64,000 nucleotides of DNA from CALBPI01 sp039033995 (GTDB lineage Bacteria > Pseudomonadota > Gammaproteobacteria > Steroidobacterales > Woeseiaceae): NCBI GenBank assembly GCA_039033995.1, contig JBCCBP010000003.1, positions 98,149-162,148 of the forward strand, written 5' to 3'. The notes under the pieces are model-generated. The model ran no database searches. It had not been told where the DNA came from and worked only from the letters and a program-made list of their open reading frames with translations. Every line of letters begins with the position of its first letter. Within the stretch, counting starts at the first letter, position 1. The translations under genes and the position numbers were made by a program. This document shows, piece after piece, positions 1-9,292 of this stretch.

Positions 1-2
1 AT

Positions 3-383
3 TTTTTCGGTCGTGAACTCGTGTCTATCAAACTGGTCGATCCGCGTTTCTATCACATCGATACGTGCTTTTGTCCGTTGACCGACGGCTTTCTGATGTA
101 TCACCCGCCGGCCTTCGATTTCGATTCGCGCATGGCGATTGAGACGCGTGTACCGCCACACAAGCGTATCGTCGTCGACACCATCGATGCCGGCAACTTC
201 GCTTGTAATGCGGTTAACGTCGGGCACGAGATTTTCGTCAACAGTGCATCGGAACCACTCAAGGCACAGTTGATGAACGTCGGTTTTCGTGTGCACGAAA
301 TCGACCTCTCGGAATTCTTGAAGTCCGGCGGGTCGGCCAAGTGCCTGACGCTGAAGCTAACGGAGCCGGTCACCGGCGCATGA
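3..383 (+). CDS. DDAH / arginine deiminase-like amidinohydrolase, C-terminal part
   Basis: The reading frame is already open at the left edge (FGREL precedes the first GTG codon at 21), so this is the C-terminal part of a longer gene. The residues FYHIDTCFCPL and the final GGSAKCLTLKL match the catalytic His and Cys regions of dimethylarginine dimethylaminohydrolase and related arginine deiminases, which cleave guanidino groups to give citrulline plus an amine or ammonia. The protein is probably cytosolic. The stop codon overlaps the next start as ATGA, so the peptidase downstream is translationally coupled. The exact substrate cannot be told from the C-terminal third alone. Confidence 0.82.
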   Translation, partial: FFGRELVSIKLVDPRFYHIDTCFCPLTDGFLMYHPPAFDFDSRMAIETRVPPHKRIVVDTIDAGNFACNAVNVGHEIFVNSASEPLKAQLMNVGFRVHEIDLSEFLKSGGSAKCLTLKLTEPVTGA

Positions 384-2179
384 GCAAGCTGCGCTATCGT
401 GTCGGTGCCTCGGCACCCTCGACCCATCTGTTTGATGTCACTATTGATGTGCCGCAGATTGCGCGGCAAACGATACAACTCGAGCTGCCAGTCTGGATAC
501 CCGGGAGCTACATGGTGCGTGACTATGCGCGGCATGTTGTCAATCTAAGTGCGCGGGAGGAAAACGGCGACAGCACCGCCGTAACGCGAGTCGGCAAGTC
601 TCGCTGGTCGGTCGCCTCAGCAGGGCAAGCCGTACAGATCTCGATGACAGTCTATGGCTGGGATCTTTCTGTCCGTGGTGCACATCTCGATCAGTCGCAT
701 GCTTACTTTAATGGCGCCTGCCTGTTGCCGCGTGTCGATGGCATGGATGACGCCACGCACCTGCTCACGGTCGAGCGACCGGCGGGCCTGCCCACTGAGG
801 CGATTGTGGCGACATCGATGCGTCCCATTGACATCGACGGAGCGGGGTTCGGCGAGTATGTCGCAGACGAATATGACGAGCTGATCGATCACCCGTTCGA
901 GATTGCTGTGCAGCAATGCGTGGAATTCGAAGCGGCGGGTATCCCGCACCGGTTTTTCCTGCGCGGTGCGCCAACATTCGATCACACGCGTCTTGCAGAA
1001 GACTGTACTCGCATTTGTGCGCACCACCACACGCTGCTCGGTACGCCGCAGGAGCTCGATCGCTATGTGTTTCTGGCCTATGCGTTGGATCAGGGGTATG
1101 GCGGTCTCGAGCATCGTTGGGCGAGCAGTCTTGCCATCAGTCGCAGCGCGTTGCCGCAGCCATTCGGTCAAACCGACGAAAAGGCGTATCGAACGCTACT
1201 CGGCTTGATCAGTCACGAGTACTTTCACCTGTGGAACGTTAAGCGGCTGAAGCCGGCTGCTTTCGTGCCGATGGATCTGTCGAGAGAAGTGCACACCGAA
1301 TTATTGTGGGTGTTTGAAGGCATCACGTCTTACTACGACGACCTTGGTTTGGTGCGCGCCGGCGTCATCTCGCCGGACGAATATCTCGTTCTGCTCGCAC
1401 AAAACCTGACGCGTATCCTGCGAACGCCGGGTCGACATCAGCAACCGGTTGGCGAATCGAGTTTCGATGCGTGGACGAAGTTCTACAAGCAAGACGAGAA
1501 TGCGCCGAACGCTATCATCAGCTACTACGCCAAAGGCGCTTTGGTGGCATTGGCGTTGGATTTGATGCTGCGACGCGATACATCGACGACGCTCGATGAC
1601 GTGATGCGCGAATGCTGGCAACGTTTCTATCTCAACGGCGGTAGCGGCATGCCCGAAGATGGCCTCGAGTGTGTTGCCAGTGAACTTGCCGGTCAATCGC
1701 TGCAGTCATTTTTCGATCATGCGGTGCGCGGTACGGACGATATTGATATCGCGGCTTTGTTCGACTCGGTGGGCGTGCGCTATGAAGTGCAAGCGGCTAC
1801 CGGCGCGGACGATGCCGGTGGTGTGGCTGCGGATAGCGGGCACTATCATGCCTACATGGGGCTGAGACTCGATCCGCGCCAGCCAGGACGGATCGCCACC
1901 GTCATCAACGATAGTCCTGCCGCGCACGCAGGGTTATCAGCCAACGATGTGTTGGTTGCCGTTGATCACCAAAAAATAGACCGTGCGGGGTTAGATCGAT
2001 TGCTGCGTCTGTCTGAACCGGGCGCCCAGGTGCGTGTGCATGCGTTCCGCCGCGATGAGCTGATCACGACGAATCTCACGCTGTCTGCACCACCATTGGA
2101 TACCGTAGCGCTTTCTCTGCGAGATGACGTGAAAGCCACGACTGAGTCGCGTCGTGATGCGTGGCTAAGGTATCGCTAA
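380..2179 (+). CDS. M61 family metallopeptidase with C-terminal PDZ domain
   Basis: About 599 residues. The zinc site is HEYFH near residue 278 in the run SHEYFHLWNVKRLKP, which is diagnostic for M61 (glycyl aminopeptidase) peptidases. The N-terminal PVWIPGSYMVRDYARHV segment is also typical of this family. The last about 110 residues (YMGLRLDP, then DSPAAHAGLSANDVLVAVD) form a PDZ domain. I chose the ATG at 380 because it makes an ATGA overlap with the upstream hydrolase and begins at the conserved MSKLRYRV; an upstream in-frame start at 341 lies inside the previous gene. No signal peptide is seen. M61 enzymes remove N-terminal Gly/Ala from peptides; the physiological substrate is unknown. 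Confidence 0.9.
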   Translation: MSKLRYRVGASAPSTHLFDVTIDVPQIARQTIQLELPVWIPGSYMVRDYARHVVNLSAREENGDSTAVTRVGKSRWSVASAGQAVQISMTVYGWDLSVRGAHLDQSHAYFNGACLLPRVDGMDDATHLLTVERPAGLPTEAIVATSMRPIDIDGAGFGEYVADEYDELIDHPFEIAVQQCVEFEAAGIPHRFFLRGAPTFDHTRLAEDCTRICAHHHTLLGTPQELDRYVFLAYALDQGYGGLEHRWASSLAISRSALPQPFGQTDEKAYRTLLGLISHEYFHLWNVKRLKPAAFVPMDLSREVHTELLWVFEGITSYYDDLGLVRAGVISPDEYLVLLAQNLTRILRTPGRHQQPVGESSFDAWTKFYKQDENAPNAIISYYAKGALVALALDLMLRRDTSTTLDDVMRECWQRFYLNGGSGMPEDGLECVASELAGQSLQSFFDHAVRGTDDIDIAALFDSVGVRYEVQAATGADDAGGVAADSGHYHAYMGLRLDPRQPGRIATVINDSPAAHAGLSANDVLVAVDHQKIDRAGLDRLLRLSEPGAQVRVHAFRRDELITTNLTLSAPPLDTVALSLRDDVKATTESRRDAWLRYR

Positions 2180-2472
2180 AGCACCCATCTTGTCTGTTTG
2201 TTGACAAGGCTTTGTCGACTAAGGCATGCTTGCGCGCATTCGATGGCGCAATGCCATCGCAACTTAGGTACCAGCCGATGAATCAGTCACAGTCGATCAG
2301 CGCAGTGTTTGCCGCGATGATTCGCGTGCGTCTGACGCAAGGCCAGTACTCAGGGCTTCCTGTCTCGCACTAACCGCATCGCGGTCAACCACCAACGCTG
2401 ACACCCTTCAGGCTTTTCGCCTGGCCATTTGCTGTTGTGTACCGCTGCCGCTTGGCAGCTCAGGAAATCCTC
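2180..2472. other. Intergenic gap between M61 peptidase and MATE exporter
   Basis: About 290 bases with no convincing gene. A short stem-loop, CAGGC-TTTTC-GCCTG at 2409-2423, lies in front of the MATE gene but has no following T-run, so it is not a clear terminator. A GTG at 2437 would extend the MATE frame by 12 residues but lacks a ribosome-binding site. Confidence 0.5.
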
Positions 2473-3879
2473 ATGTTGTCTTTACAGGTTCGCCGTCGAA
2501 CACGGACTCTAGTCTCTTTACTGCGCGAGTCGCTGCGCGATGAAGAACGAGACTATACGCGTGGTTCGATACGACGCGCGCTGGTTCTGCTGGCCATTCC
2601 AATGATTCTCGAAATGTCGATGGAGGCGATCTTCGCTGTTGTCGATATCTTTTTTGTCGCTCGGTTAGGTCCGGCTGCCGTAAGCACCGTGGGCATCACC
2701 GAGGCGATGATGACCATTCTGTACGCGGTCTCCATTGGTATTGCGATGGCGACAACGGCGATGGTGGCGCGACGTGTTGGTGAACGTCGTCGTCGAGCCG
2801 CCGCTGCGGTAGCGGGACAGTCGCTATGGGTGGCTGCACTACTGGCCACGTTGATTGGTGTCATTGGCGGATGGTACGCACCGGAGCTGTTGACGTTGAT
2901 GGGCGCATCGGACGAGGTCATTACCACCGGGTCGCGCTACACGACAGTCATGTTCGCGGGCTCTGCGAGCATCTTCTATCTGTTTCTGTTCAACGCCATT
3001 TTTCGTGGTGCGGGTGATGCGACCATCGCGATGCGTAGTTTGTGGATCGCCAATGCCATCAATATCGTGCTCGACCCCTGTCTGATCTTTGGCCTGGGGC
3101 CGTTTCCGGCGATGGGGCTCACCGGCGCGGCGGTCGCGACGACCATTGGTCGTACCGTCGGTATTGTCTATCAGCTCATGAGCCTACGCCGCACACACGG
3201 TCGCTTGCGGATGACACGGCATGCCTTGCGTCTGCGCTGGCCGATGTTACGTCGGCTATTGCGTGTTTCGGCAGGTGGCGTTGGTCAGTATCTGATTGTG
3301 ACGTCGAGCTGGGTGTTGGTGATGCGCGTCTTGACCGTATTCGGTACGCAGGCGGTAGCGGGCTTCACGATCGCCATGCGCGTGATTTATCTCGTGTTCC
3401 TTCCCGCCTGGGGTCTGGGTAATGCCGCGGCGACGCTGGTCGGTCAGAACCTCGGCGCGAAGCAGCCGGAACGCGCCGTGCGTTCCGCCTGGCAGGCAAC
3501 GTGGGCTAACGTCGCCTTCATGGCGCTGGTGGCGATTGTCTTTGTCGGTGTTCCCGAGTTCTTGCTACGCGGTTTCACCAAAGATACCGACGTCATTGCA
3601 ATTGGCGCGATGTGTTTGCGCATCGTCGGCGCTGGCTTGCCGATCGCGGCCATCGGCATGATCCTGACGCAAGGCATCAACGGTGCGGGCGATACAGCGA
3701 CGCCGACATGGTTGAACTTTATCGCCTATTGGCTGCTGCAGATTCCACTCGCATGGTGGTTCGCGCAATGGTTCGCCGAGCCCGGTGTCGCCTGGGCGCT
3801 GCTGATCTCCGAGGTGACCTTCAGTATTCTCGCGATCATCGTATTTCGACGCGGTCGCTGGCAGCGACAGGATGTCTGA
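2473..3879 (+). CDS. MATE family multidrug/Na+ efflux transporter
   Basis: About 468 residues with roughly 12 hydrophobic segments, the usual MATE size. The opening IRRALVLLAIPMILEMSMEAIFAVVDIFFVARLG and the internal halves with FRGAGDA and NGAGDTATPTW are typical of NorM/DinF-type MATE exporters. These use a Na+ or H+ gradient to expel cationic drugs and other organic compounds across the inner membrane. The ATG at 2473 has AGGAA about 7 bases upstream. Downstream, the dienelactone hydrolase converges on it with only a five-base gap. The substrate cannot be assigned. Confidence 0.92.
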   Translation: MLSLQVRRRTRTLVSLLRESLRDEERDYTRGSIRRALVLLAIPMILEMSMEAIFAVVDIFFVARLGPAAVSTVGITEAMMTILYAVSIGIAMATTAMVARRVGERRRRAAAAVAGQSLWVAALLATLIGVIGGWYAPELLTLMGASDEVITTGSRYTTVMFAGSASIFYLFLFNAIFRGAGDATIAMRSLWIANAINIVLDPCLIFGLGPFPAMGLTGAAVATTIGRTVGIVYQLMSLRRTHGRLRMTRHALRLRWPMLRRLLRVSAGGVGQYLIVTSSWVLVMRVLTVFGTQAVAGFTIAMRVIYLVFLPAWGLGNAAATLVGQNLGAKQPERAVRSAWQATWANVAFMALVAIVFVGVPEFLLRGFTKDTDVIAIGAMCLRIVGAGLPIAAIGMILTQGINGAGDTATPTWLNFIAYWLLQIPLAWWFAQWFAEPGVAWALLISEVTFSILAIIVFRRGRWQRQDV

Positions 3880-3884
3880 ACAGG

Positions 3885-4754
3885 CTAGGCGAGGTGTTGC
3901 TTGAAAAAGGCAATCGTGCGTTCCCACGCCAGTTTCGCCGCGGCTTCTTTGTATCGCGGCGTGGAGTAGTTGTGGAAACCGTGTCGCGTGTCAGCGTACT
4001 CGTGCATCTCGAAGGTCACGTCGTGACGGCGTAACGCCGCCTCGTAATCCTCTCGCATCGCGTTAACGCGCGGGTCGTTCTCGGCGTAGTGCACTTGGAC
4101 CGCGGCGCTGATATCGGCGACTTTGTCGGTATCAGCGGCACGGCCGTAGTACGGAACCGCTGCCTGCAGGTCGCCACCCATGCGCGTTGCCAATGCATTG
4201 GACATACCGCCGCCCCAACAAAATCCAGTGACACCCAGCGCACCTGTCGACAAGGCATGTGCTTTGACAAAGCGCGCACTGTTTTCCATGTCTTGCGCGA
4301 GTTTGCTGGCGTCGAGATTGCGTTGTAGCGTGCGACCTTCATCATCGTTGCCGGGGTAGCCGCCGACAGGGTAGAGCCCGTCCGGCGCGAGCGCGAGAAA
4401 ACCCGCGACCGCGGCGCGTCGCGCAACGTCTTGAATATAAGGGTTCAGTCCGCGGTTTTCGTGCATGACGAGCACCGCAGGGAATGGACCTTCGCCGCTG
4501 GGTTGCACCAGGTAGCCACGCATTTCGCCGCTACTGCCACCCGGTGACGGGTAGTTGACCCAGGTTGCCTTGATGCGCTCGTCGGTAAATAACACTTCGT
4601 GCGCGTCTGCATAGTTGGGCAGCATCGCAGCGGCCATCGCAGCACCCGCCGCACTGCCGCCTGCGCGTTCAAAGAACGTGCGTCGGCTGATATGGCCGTG
4701 ACAGTACTCGTCGTACAAATCAAAAACGGTTTCGTCGATTCGCTGGTCGGTCAT
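3885..4754 (-). CDS. Dienelactone hydrolase family protein, Tat-exported
   Basis: About 289 residues. The N-terminus carries a twin-arginine signal (SRRTFFERAGG, residues 23-33) followed by an Ala-rich hydrophobic stretch, so export as a folded protein is likely. The catalytic triad of the family is visible: Cys179 in GFCWGGG, Asp227 in ENDPRVN and His258 in DTRHGF. Dienelactone hydrolases open lactone rings in chlorocatechol breakdown, but the exported subgroup is broader and its substrates are mostly unknown. AGGAG precedes the ATG at good spacing. It faces the MATE gene tail to tail. Confidence 0.88.
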   Translation of the reverse strand: MTDQRIDETVFDLYDEYCHGHISRRTFFERAGGSAAGAAMAAAMLPNYADAHEVLFTDERIKATWVNYPSPGGSSGEMRGYLVQPSGEGPFPAVLVMHENRGLNPYIQDVARRAAVAGFLALAPDGLYPVGGYPGNDDEGRTLQRNLDASKLAQDMENSARFVKAHALSTGALGVTGFCWGGGMSNALATRMGGDLQAAVPYYGRAADTDKVADISAAVQVHYAENDPRVNAMREDYEAALRRHDVTFEMHEYADTRHGFHNYSTPRYKEAAAKLAWERTIAFFKQHLA

Positions 4755-4845
4755 GGCGCTGCTCCTGAGAGTTTAGATCACTGGTGATCGAGTATAGCTG
4801 ATCGTCAGTCTACTCATTGTTCACTGACAGACTTCGCGAGCTGCC

Positions 4846-5487
4846 CTATTCAACGGAGCGTGCAATCGAGTAAATGCTCGCTTTCGCCCTTGGTTGCCAC
4901 CATTCCTGAACATCGAAACCAGCGTCGGTCATCCAGGCGCGATAGTCGTCTTCTTTGAAGATCGCGATCGGCGGTAGCAGACGCAGTGCACGGCCGATGG
5001 GGGCGATGAAACCAAACCAAGGTGCCGTATCGCCAATGCATTGTGAGTTGGCGATTAGCAGGCCGCCGGGCTTGAGCAAATGCCTCATTTGACGGAACAC
5101 GGTTGGCAGGTCTGGCAACAGGTGCAGCACACTGTGCGCCATGATGACGTCGTAGCGATCATCGCTGACGGGCAATGATGCGATGTCGCTGACCTCGAAA
5201 GTGACATTCTCGATGCTCGCAGCGCGCGCCTTTTCCGTCGCAATGCGCACCATCTCCGGTGACACATCGACGGCATGTATCAACGCGGCATCGTTCGCGT
5301 GTCGCAACGCGGTGGAGCCTGTGCCGCAGCCGATTTCGAGCACGCGGTCGGTCGGTTGCAACACGTCGCGTGTCTTCTGCAGTTTGATCTCATAGTCCTC
5401 GACGTTGGGTACCGGTTTTCGCGCGTAGCGCTCAGCGATACGATCCCAGAAACGTGCGGTGTGTGTGCTGGCAGTCATTGTTGTCAT
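4846..5487 (-). CDS. Class I SAM-dependent methyltransferase (UbiE/Methyltransf_11 type)
   Basis: About 213 residues. Motif I is VLEIGCGTGS, followed by an acidic loop (HAVDVSPEM), the IMAHSVLHLLPD motif and LLKPGGLLIANS, all standard for class I methyltransferases. The ATG at 5487 overlaps the stop of the preceding methyltransferase as ATGA and has GGGAG upstream; an in-frame ATG at 5502 is less likely. It is the second gene of a two-methyltransferase operon divergent from a LysR regulator, which suggests small-molecule or lipid methylation under LysR control. The substrate is unknown. Confidence 0.85.
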   Translation of the reverse strand: MTTMTASTHTARFWDRIAERYARKPVPNVEDYEIKLQKTRDVLQPTDRVLEIGCGTGSTALRHANDAALIHAVDVSPEMVRIATEKARAASIENVTFEVSDIASLPVSDDRYDVIMAHSVLHLLPDLPTVFRQMRHLLKPGGLLIANSQCIGDTAPWFGFIAPIGRALRLLPPIAIFKEDDYRAWMTDAGFDVQEWWQPRAKASIYSIARSVE

Positions 5488-6230
5488 TCCGTTGTCTCCC
5501 ATGGCGATTGGGCGTCATTCTTTCGACCCAGACAAGTCAAACTAGTTCTCGAATAGGTACCGCCGACTTCTGTCTGCAGCGGAACCGGTTGAAGTCCCGC
5601 CTCAGCCAGCCATTGGTGGCATTGCTCAGCGGTCACGCAGTGGGTACGCCACTTGGTCTGCACATAGGTGCCTAGCAACGACCGTCGAGTCAGGCTCAAG
5701 ACCACCCATCCGCCGGGTCGCAACACACGACGCATCTCCGCGAAGGCCGTTGCGGGATCAGGCAAATGTTCCAATACGTGGGCGGCGATGACGATGTCGA
5801 ATGATTGATCTTCGAATGGCAGCTGCTCGATGCTCGCTTGGCGGACATCCGCGTCAATGCCACGACTCGACAAATGAGTCTTTGCGGCAGACACCATCGC
5901 GGTCGAAATGTCGACGCCGGTCAGGCTGATAGAAACAGGCGAGGCGTCACATAGTGCAGCGGCGTAGGAGCCGGTACCGATGCCGCAATCCAACACCGCT
6001 AGTGTCTTGTCGGTGCTCGGCGCCAGATATTTGTTCATCAGTTGGGTGAACAACGCGTGATAGGCGCGACGATAGCCCAATCGGTTCACGAGACGGCCCC
6101 AACGCGGGGCCATTCGATCATAGCGACGCGCCAACTGATCTCGCGGCAGAGGCTCACGGACAATCCGCCAGTGCCAGGACCCGAGACGTCCACCGGCCAC
6201 GGGAATGTGTTGCAAATTTCTTGATGACAT
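5484..6230 (-). CDS. Class I SAM-dependent methyltransferase
   Basis: About 248 residues. SAM-binding motif I is VLDCGIGTGSY, followed by LTGVDIS, the FDIVIAAHVLEHLPD block and LRPGGWVVLSLTRR. A basic N-terminal region of about 70 residues precedes the fold (ARRYDRMAPRWGRLVNRLGYRRAY), similar to methyltransferases acting on membrane lipids or quinone-like substrates. I chose the ATG at 6230 because GGGAG lies at good spacing; an upstream ATG at 6257 lies in the presumed LysR operator. First gene of a coupled pair. The substrate is not identifiable. Confidence 0.83.
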   Translation of the reverse strand: MSSRNLQHIPVAGGRLGSWHWRIVREPLPRDQLARRYDRMAPRWGRLVNRLGYRRAYHALFTQLMNKYLAPSTDKTLAVLDCGIGTGSYAAALCDASPVSISLTGVDISTAMVSAAKTHLSSRGIDADVRQASIEQLPFEDQSFDIVIAAHVLEHLPDPATAFAEMRRVLRPGGWVVLSLTRRSLLGTYVQTKWRTHCVTAEQCHQWLAEAGLQPVPLQTEVGGTYSRTSLTCLGRKNDAQSPWETTE

Positions 6231-6256
6231 AGCGGTGCTCCCAAACAATGCGTACA

Positions 6257-6283
6257 TTCTATGTATGCAAATAACAAATAGAA
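6257..6283. promoter_or_regulatory. Candidate LysR-type operator
   Basis: TTCTAT and ATAGAA form a perfect inverted repeat separated by 15 bases, in the divergent gap between the methyltransferase pair and the LysR gene. LysR regulators normally bind an interrupted dyad with T-N11-A at its core, placed between the regulator and its divergent target. The position fits; binding is inferred. Confidence 0.45.
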
Positions 6284-6319
6284 ATTGCGAAAAACTGGAT
6301 AAGTGGTATACATATTTGT

Positions 6320-7216
6320 ATGAACTGGAAAGCGATCAATTTTGATTGGAATCATGTTCTCGCCTTTCTGGCGACGGCCGAGGAGGGTTCATTGTCGGCG
6401 GCGGCGCGTGCACTGGGCCGGACGCAACCGACGCTGAGCCGACAGGTCGCAGCGCTAGAGGAGCAACTCGATGTGACGCTATTTGAGCGCGCGCATCGAT
6501 CGATGGCGTTGACGGACTCCGGGCGTGAACTCCTCGGGTATGTCCGCAAGATGGGGGATGCTGCTGCCGGCGTTTCGCTGGCGGCCTCGGGTCAGGCCAC
6601 ACGAGTGGAAGGGCATGTCAGTGTGACGGCGACAGAAATGTTTGCTGCACACCACATGCCAGCGATCATCGAGCGAGTTTGGGCGCAGGCGCCTGGCGTT
6701 CATCTTGAGGTGATTCCCGCGAATGAATCGCTCAACCTACATCGGCGAGAAGCCGATATCGCCATTCGTCATGCGCGACCGGAACACGGCGATTTAATCG
6801 CGCGCCATATCGGCGATAGCGGTGGTCGAATCTACGCGTCACGCCAGTATCTCGACCGCATCGGTCGTCCGACGAAACCAGAGGAGTTGGTTAATGCGGA
6901 TTTCATTGGCTTTGAGACACGCGAGCAGCTGGTACCGTTTTACAACGAAATGGGAGTACCCGTAACCGTCGACAATTTCCGGGTTTATTGTGGCTCCGGC
7001 ATGCTGATTCTCGCGCTTGCGACGTACGGCCTTGGTCTCGCTGTGTTGACTGATGATATGGCAGCAGGGCGTCCTGAGCTTGAGGTGGTTTTGCCGAGTT
7101 TGCCGCGCATCCCGATCCCGGTCTGGCTGATCACTCACCGGGAGTTGCACACCAGTCGACGTATCCGAGTCGTTTTTGACACCATCGCGAACTACGTACA
7201 GGAACGGTTGCGATAG
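6320..7216 (+). CDS. LysR family transcriptional regulator
   Basis: About 298 residues, the normal LysR length. The N-terminal winged helix-turn-helix is clear: FLATAEEGSLSAAARALGRTQPTLSRQVAALEEQLDVTLFER. The remainder is a periplasmic-binding-like effector domain (GHVSVTATEMFAAHHMP onward). It is transcribed divergently from the two methyltransferase genes 90 bases away, so it probably regulates them and itself through the dyad at 6257-6283. The inducer is unknown. The LysE exporter downstream on the same strand could be a second target. Confidence 0.93.
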   Translation: MNWKAINFDWNHVLAFLATAEEGSLSAAARALGRTQPTLSRQVAALEEQLDVTLFERAHRSMALTDSGRELLGYVRKMGDAAAGVSLAASGQATRVEGHVSVTATEMFAAHHMPAIIERVWAQAPGVHLEVIPANESLNLHRREADIAIRHARPEHGDLIARHIGDSGGRIYASRQYLDRIGRPTKPEELVNADFIGFETREQLVPFYNEMGVPVTVDNFRVYCGSGMLILALATYGLGLAVLTDDMAAGRPELEVVLPSLPRIPIPVWLITHRELHTSRRIRVVFDTIANYVQERLR

Positions 7217-7323
7217 TAACCCCAAATGCCAAGAGAGACTTTCTCTGGCACGCTCGAATGGTTCGTCAATCGCAAAGATGGCGCGTAAACTAGGTTCCCT
7301 ATTGCCTTACGTTGGAATCGCTA

Positions 7324-7950
7324 ATGACTTTAGAGACTTGGGTTCTGTATGTCGGCACGGTACTCCTGTTCATGAGTACACCGGGGCCAAGTCATTTGTT
7401 GATGCTGTCGGTGAGCATGAGCAACGGATTCAGCCGTTCGCTGGCGACGGCGTCCGGCGATCTGACCGCGAATTTGATCCAGATGCTGCTCGCCGGTTTC
7501 GGTTTGGCAGCGGTCATCACCGCGTCGAAATTCGGGTTTATGTTCGTGAAATGGGCCGGGGTCACTTATCTGATATGGGTTGGCGTGCGACAGATTCTTG
7601 CGTCGTTCAAACGCGACGATGAGGCGGAGGGCAGCCGGCCGGCCGCGTTGCGCACCCTGTGGTTGCGTGGTTTCGTCACCTCTGCGGCGAACCCGAAGGC
7701 GGTCGTATTCTTCGCGGCGCTGTTTCCACAGTTCCTGAGCGCTGACGCACCATTAGCACCGCAGATGGTGATCCTCGGCGGCACGTATCTGTTAGTCGAC
7801 GGCTGTTTTCTCGCAGTCTACGGCAAGGGCGCCAGTTGGCTGGCTGCCCGCTTGAAGGGTCAATATCGAGCCTGGATCGAACGCGGCGCGGGCGTGAGCT
7901 TGATCGCCGCCGCAGTGATGCTGGGTTTGCGGTCTAACGCGCGCCAGTAG
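7324..7950 (+). CDS. LysE/RhtB family amino-acid exporter
   Basis: About 208 residues with five or six hydrophobic segments. The opening LETWVLYVGTVLLFMSTPGPSHLLMLSVSMSNG is the LysE/RhtB signature, and GFVTSAANPKAVVFFAALFPQF is the conserved central region. Family members export amino acids such as lysine, threonine or homoserine lactone across the inner membrane. The ATG at 7324 is preferred to a TTG four codons upstream because the family motif begins soon after it. It follows the LysR gene by about 100 bases. The substrate is not determined. Confidence 0.9.
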   Translation: MTLETWVLYVGTVLLFMSTPGPSHLLMLSVSMSNGFSRSLATASGDLTANLIQMLLAGFGLAAVITASKFGFMFVKWAGVTYLIWVGVRQILASFKRDDEAEGSRPAALRTLWLRGFVTSAANPKAVVFFAALFPQFLSADAPLAPQMVILGGTYLLVDGCFLAVYGKGASWLAARLKGQYRAWIERGAGVSLIAAAVMLGLRSNARQ

Positions 7951-7964
7951 AGCGCAGCAATAGG

Positions 7965-8618
7965 TCAGCGCTGCAGGTCGTATTGGTCCAGTCGCCAGCG
8001 CAGTGTGTCCAGACGATCCTGCCCAAAGAAAGGCTCATCGCGAACGACCATCGTCGGCACACCCCAGTGTCCGGCGTTCTCTAAGCCAGTGTGATTTTGT
8101 TCGATCTCATCAAGGTGGTCGCCGTCCAGAATCGCAGCCTCCATGTCGCTCAGGTCGAGGCCCGCGGTAGCGGCCGCCTGATTGAGGTGTTCGCCTTTAT
8201 CCCAGTCTGGTGTACCGCCGTAAATCAGGTGCGAGACAGCATGGGCAAAAGCAATGCCTTTACCGCGGCGCTGCGCTTCGACGCCAAGTTTTGAGAGCCG
8301 GAAGATCAAGGGCTGATCTTCGGCGACTTCCAGCGTTTCGTAGTCTTGAGTAACAGGGTCCGGGTTCGGTGGAAAGTGCATTGGCATGCCGAGAAACGCG
8401 GCGCGTCGCTGCGAGTCCATCACGATATAAAGTGCGGGTTTGCGATTGGCACGATTAAACAAGGCAGCCTTCGCCCGGATGGCGATGGGTAGCACTACCC
8501 TCAGGCGTACATCGACCGCGTAGTCATCGGCGAGTGCCATCAATTCGGGTGTTGCCAGATAGGAGTACGGGCTCCGAAAAGACCAGTAGACGTCGATAGG
8601 TTCCAATGTGTGCTCCAT
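7965..8618 (-). CDS. DsbA-like 2-hydroxychromene-2-carboxylate isomerase family protein
   Basis: About 217 residues. The N-terminal IDVYWSFRSPYSYLATPEL and the C-terminal NAGHWGVPTMVVRDEPFFGQDRLDTLRWRL match the kappa-class GST / HCCA isomerase branch of the thioredoxin fold. There is no CxxC pair; the Ser in SFRSPYS occupies the usual catalytic position. Characterised members isomerise a naphthalene-pathway intermediate with glutathione, but most homologues have no proven substrate. The family call is firm; the reaction is not. Confidence 0.85.
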   Translation of the reverse strand: MEHTLEPIDVYWSFRSPYSYLATPELMALADDYAVDVRLRVVLPIAIRAKAALFNRANRKPALYIVMDSQRRAAFLGMPMHFPPNPDPVTQDYETLEVAEDQPLIFRLSKLGVEAQRRGKGIAFAHAVSHLIYGGTPDWDKGEHLNQAAATAGLDLSDMEAAILDGDHLDEIEQNHTGLENAGHWGVPTMVVRDEPFFGQDRLDTLRWRLDQYDLQR

Positions 8619-8645
8619 AGCCGTTCGGTAGAAAAAAGGGCGTGC

Positions 8646-9191
8646 TTACCCGGCGCGCGAATAAGCGGTCCTCAGCCAGTCTTTCACGCCCTTATCGAAG
8701 TCCGCCACCGATTCTAATCTGACTCGGTGCGAGCACATCGCGTTATACGTCTCCAGTCGTCCCTCGGCGGCCTCACCTTTTAACGCAAGACCGAGATCTA
8801 TGCGTGTCTTGGTGGCCGGTACGATCAACGCGAACTGTTTTTTGCGACGCAGGCTGTGCGATGTCTTCTTCGGCGCGAGCTCAACGTCTTCACCCAGCGT
8901 TTTGACGAAAGTCACGATGACGTCATGGATGGGCTTGAGTCCCGCCTTCGCGCCCGCGTACTGGCTGGCGATCAGGTCTGTCTCATCATCGCCGGACTCG
9001 CGATACTTTGCAGAGATCAGATTAGCGAAACCGTGGGTGATGCCATGCTCGGCTTTCAGCCATTTTACGATCTGACCGTGTTTGTCATGCCCACTCTTTG
9101 CGATGAGTGTTTTCCACGCCGTGAGAGTCTTTCCCGTCTTCTCCGGGATGTTCTTCAACATCGTCGCAAGTTGTGCGTCTGGTGATGCCAT
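8646..9191 (-). CDS. DUF4287 / DUF5655 domain protein
   Basis: About 181 residues. The first about 65 residues (TMLKNIPEKTGKTLTAWKTLIAKSG, then IVKWLKAEHGITHGFANLIS) resemble DUF4287. The second half (VELAPKKTSHSLRRKKQFALIVPATKTRIDLGLAL) resembles DUF5655, a domain that often accompanies it. The start at 9191 is preferred because a G-rich ribosome-binding site (GGGGGGA) lies just upstream and the conserved sequence begins there. No biochemical function is known. It lies about 100 bases downstream of the deformylase on the same strand, so cotranscription with the puc operon is possible but unsupported. Confidence 0.78.
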   Translation of the reverse strand: MASPDAQLATMLKNIPEKTGKTLTAWKTLIAKSGHDKHGQIVKWLKAEHGITHGFANLISAKYRESGDDETDLIASQYAGAKAGLKPIHDVIVTFVKTLGEDVELAPKKTSHSLRRKKQFALIVPATKTRIDLGLALKGEAAEGRLETYNAMCSHRVRLESVADFDKGVKDWLRTAYSRAG

Positions 9192-9292
9192 ACGTATCCC
9201 CCCGTATTCGGCTTCTGCCGCACGCACATCATGGCATACGCCAAGGGCGGACGCGATTCTTTGCAAGGTACCGGTGGTGGGCTAAGGGTCGG

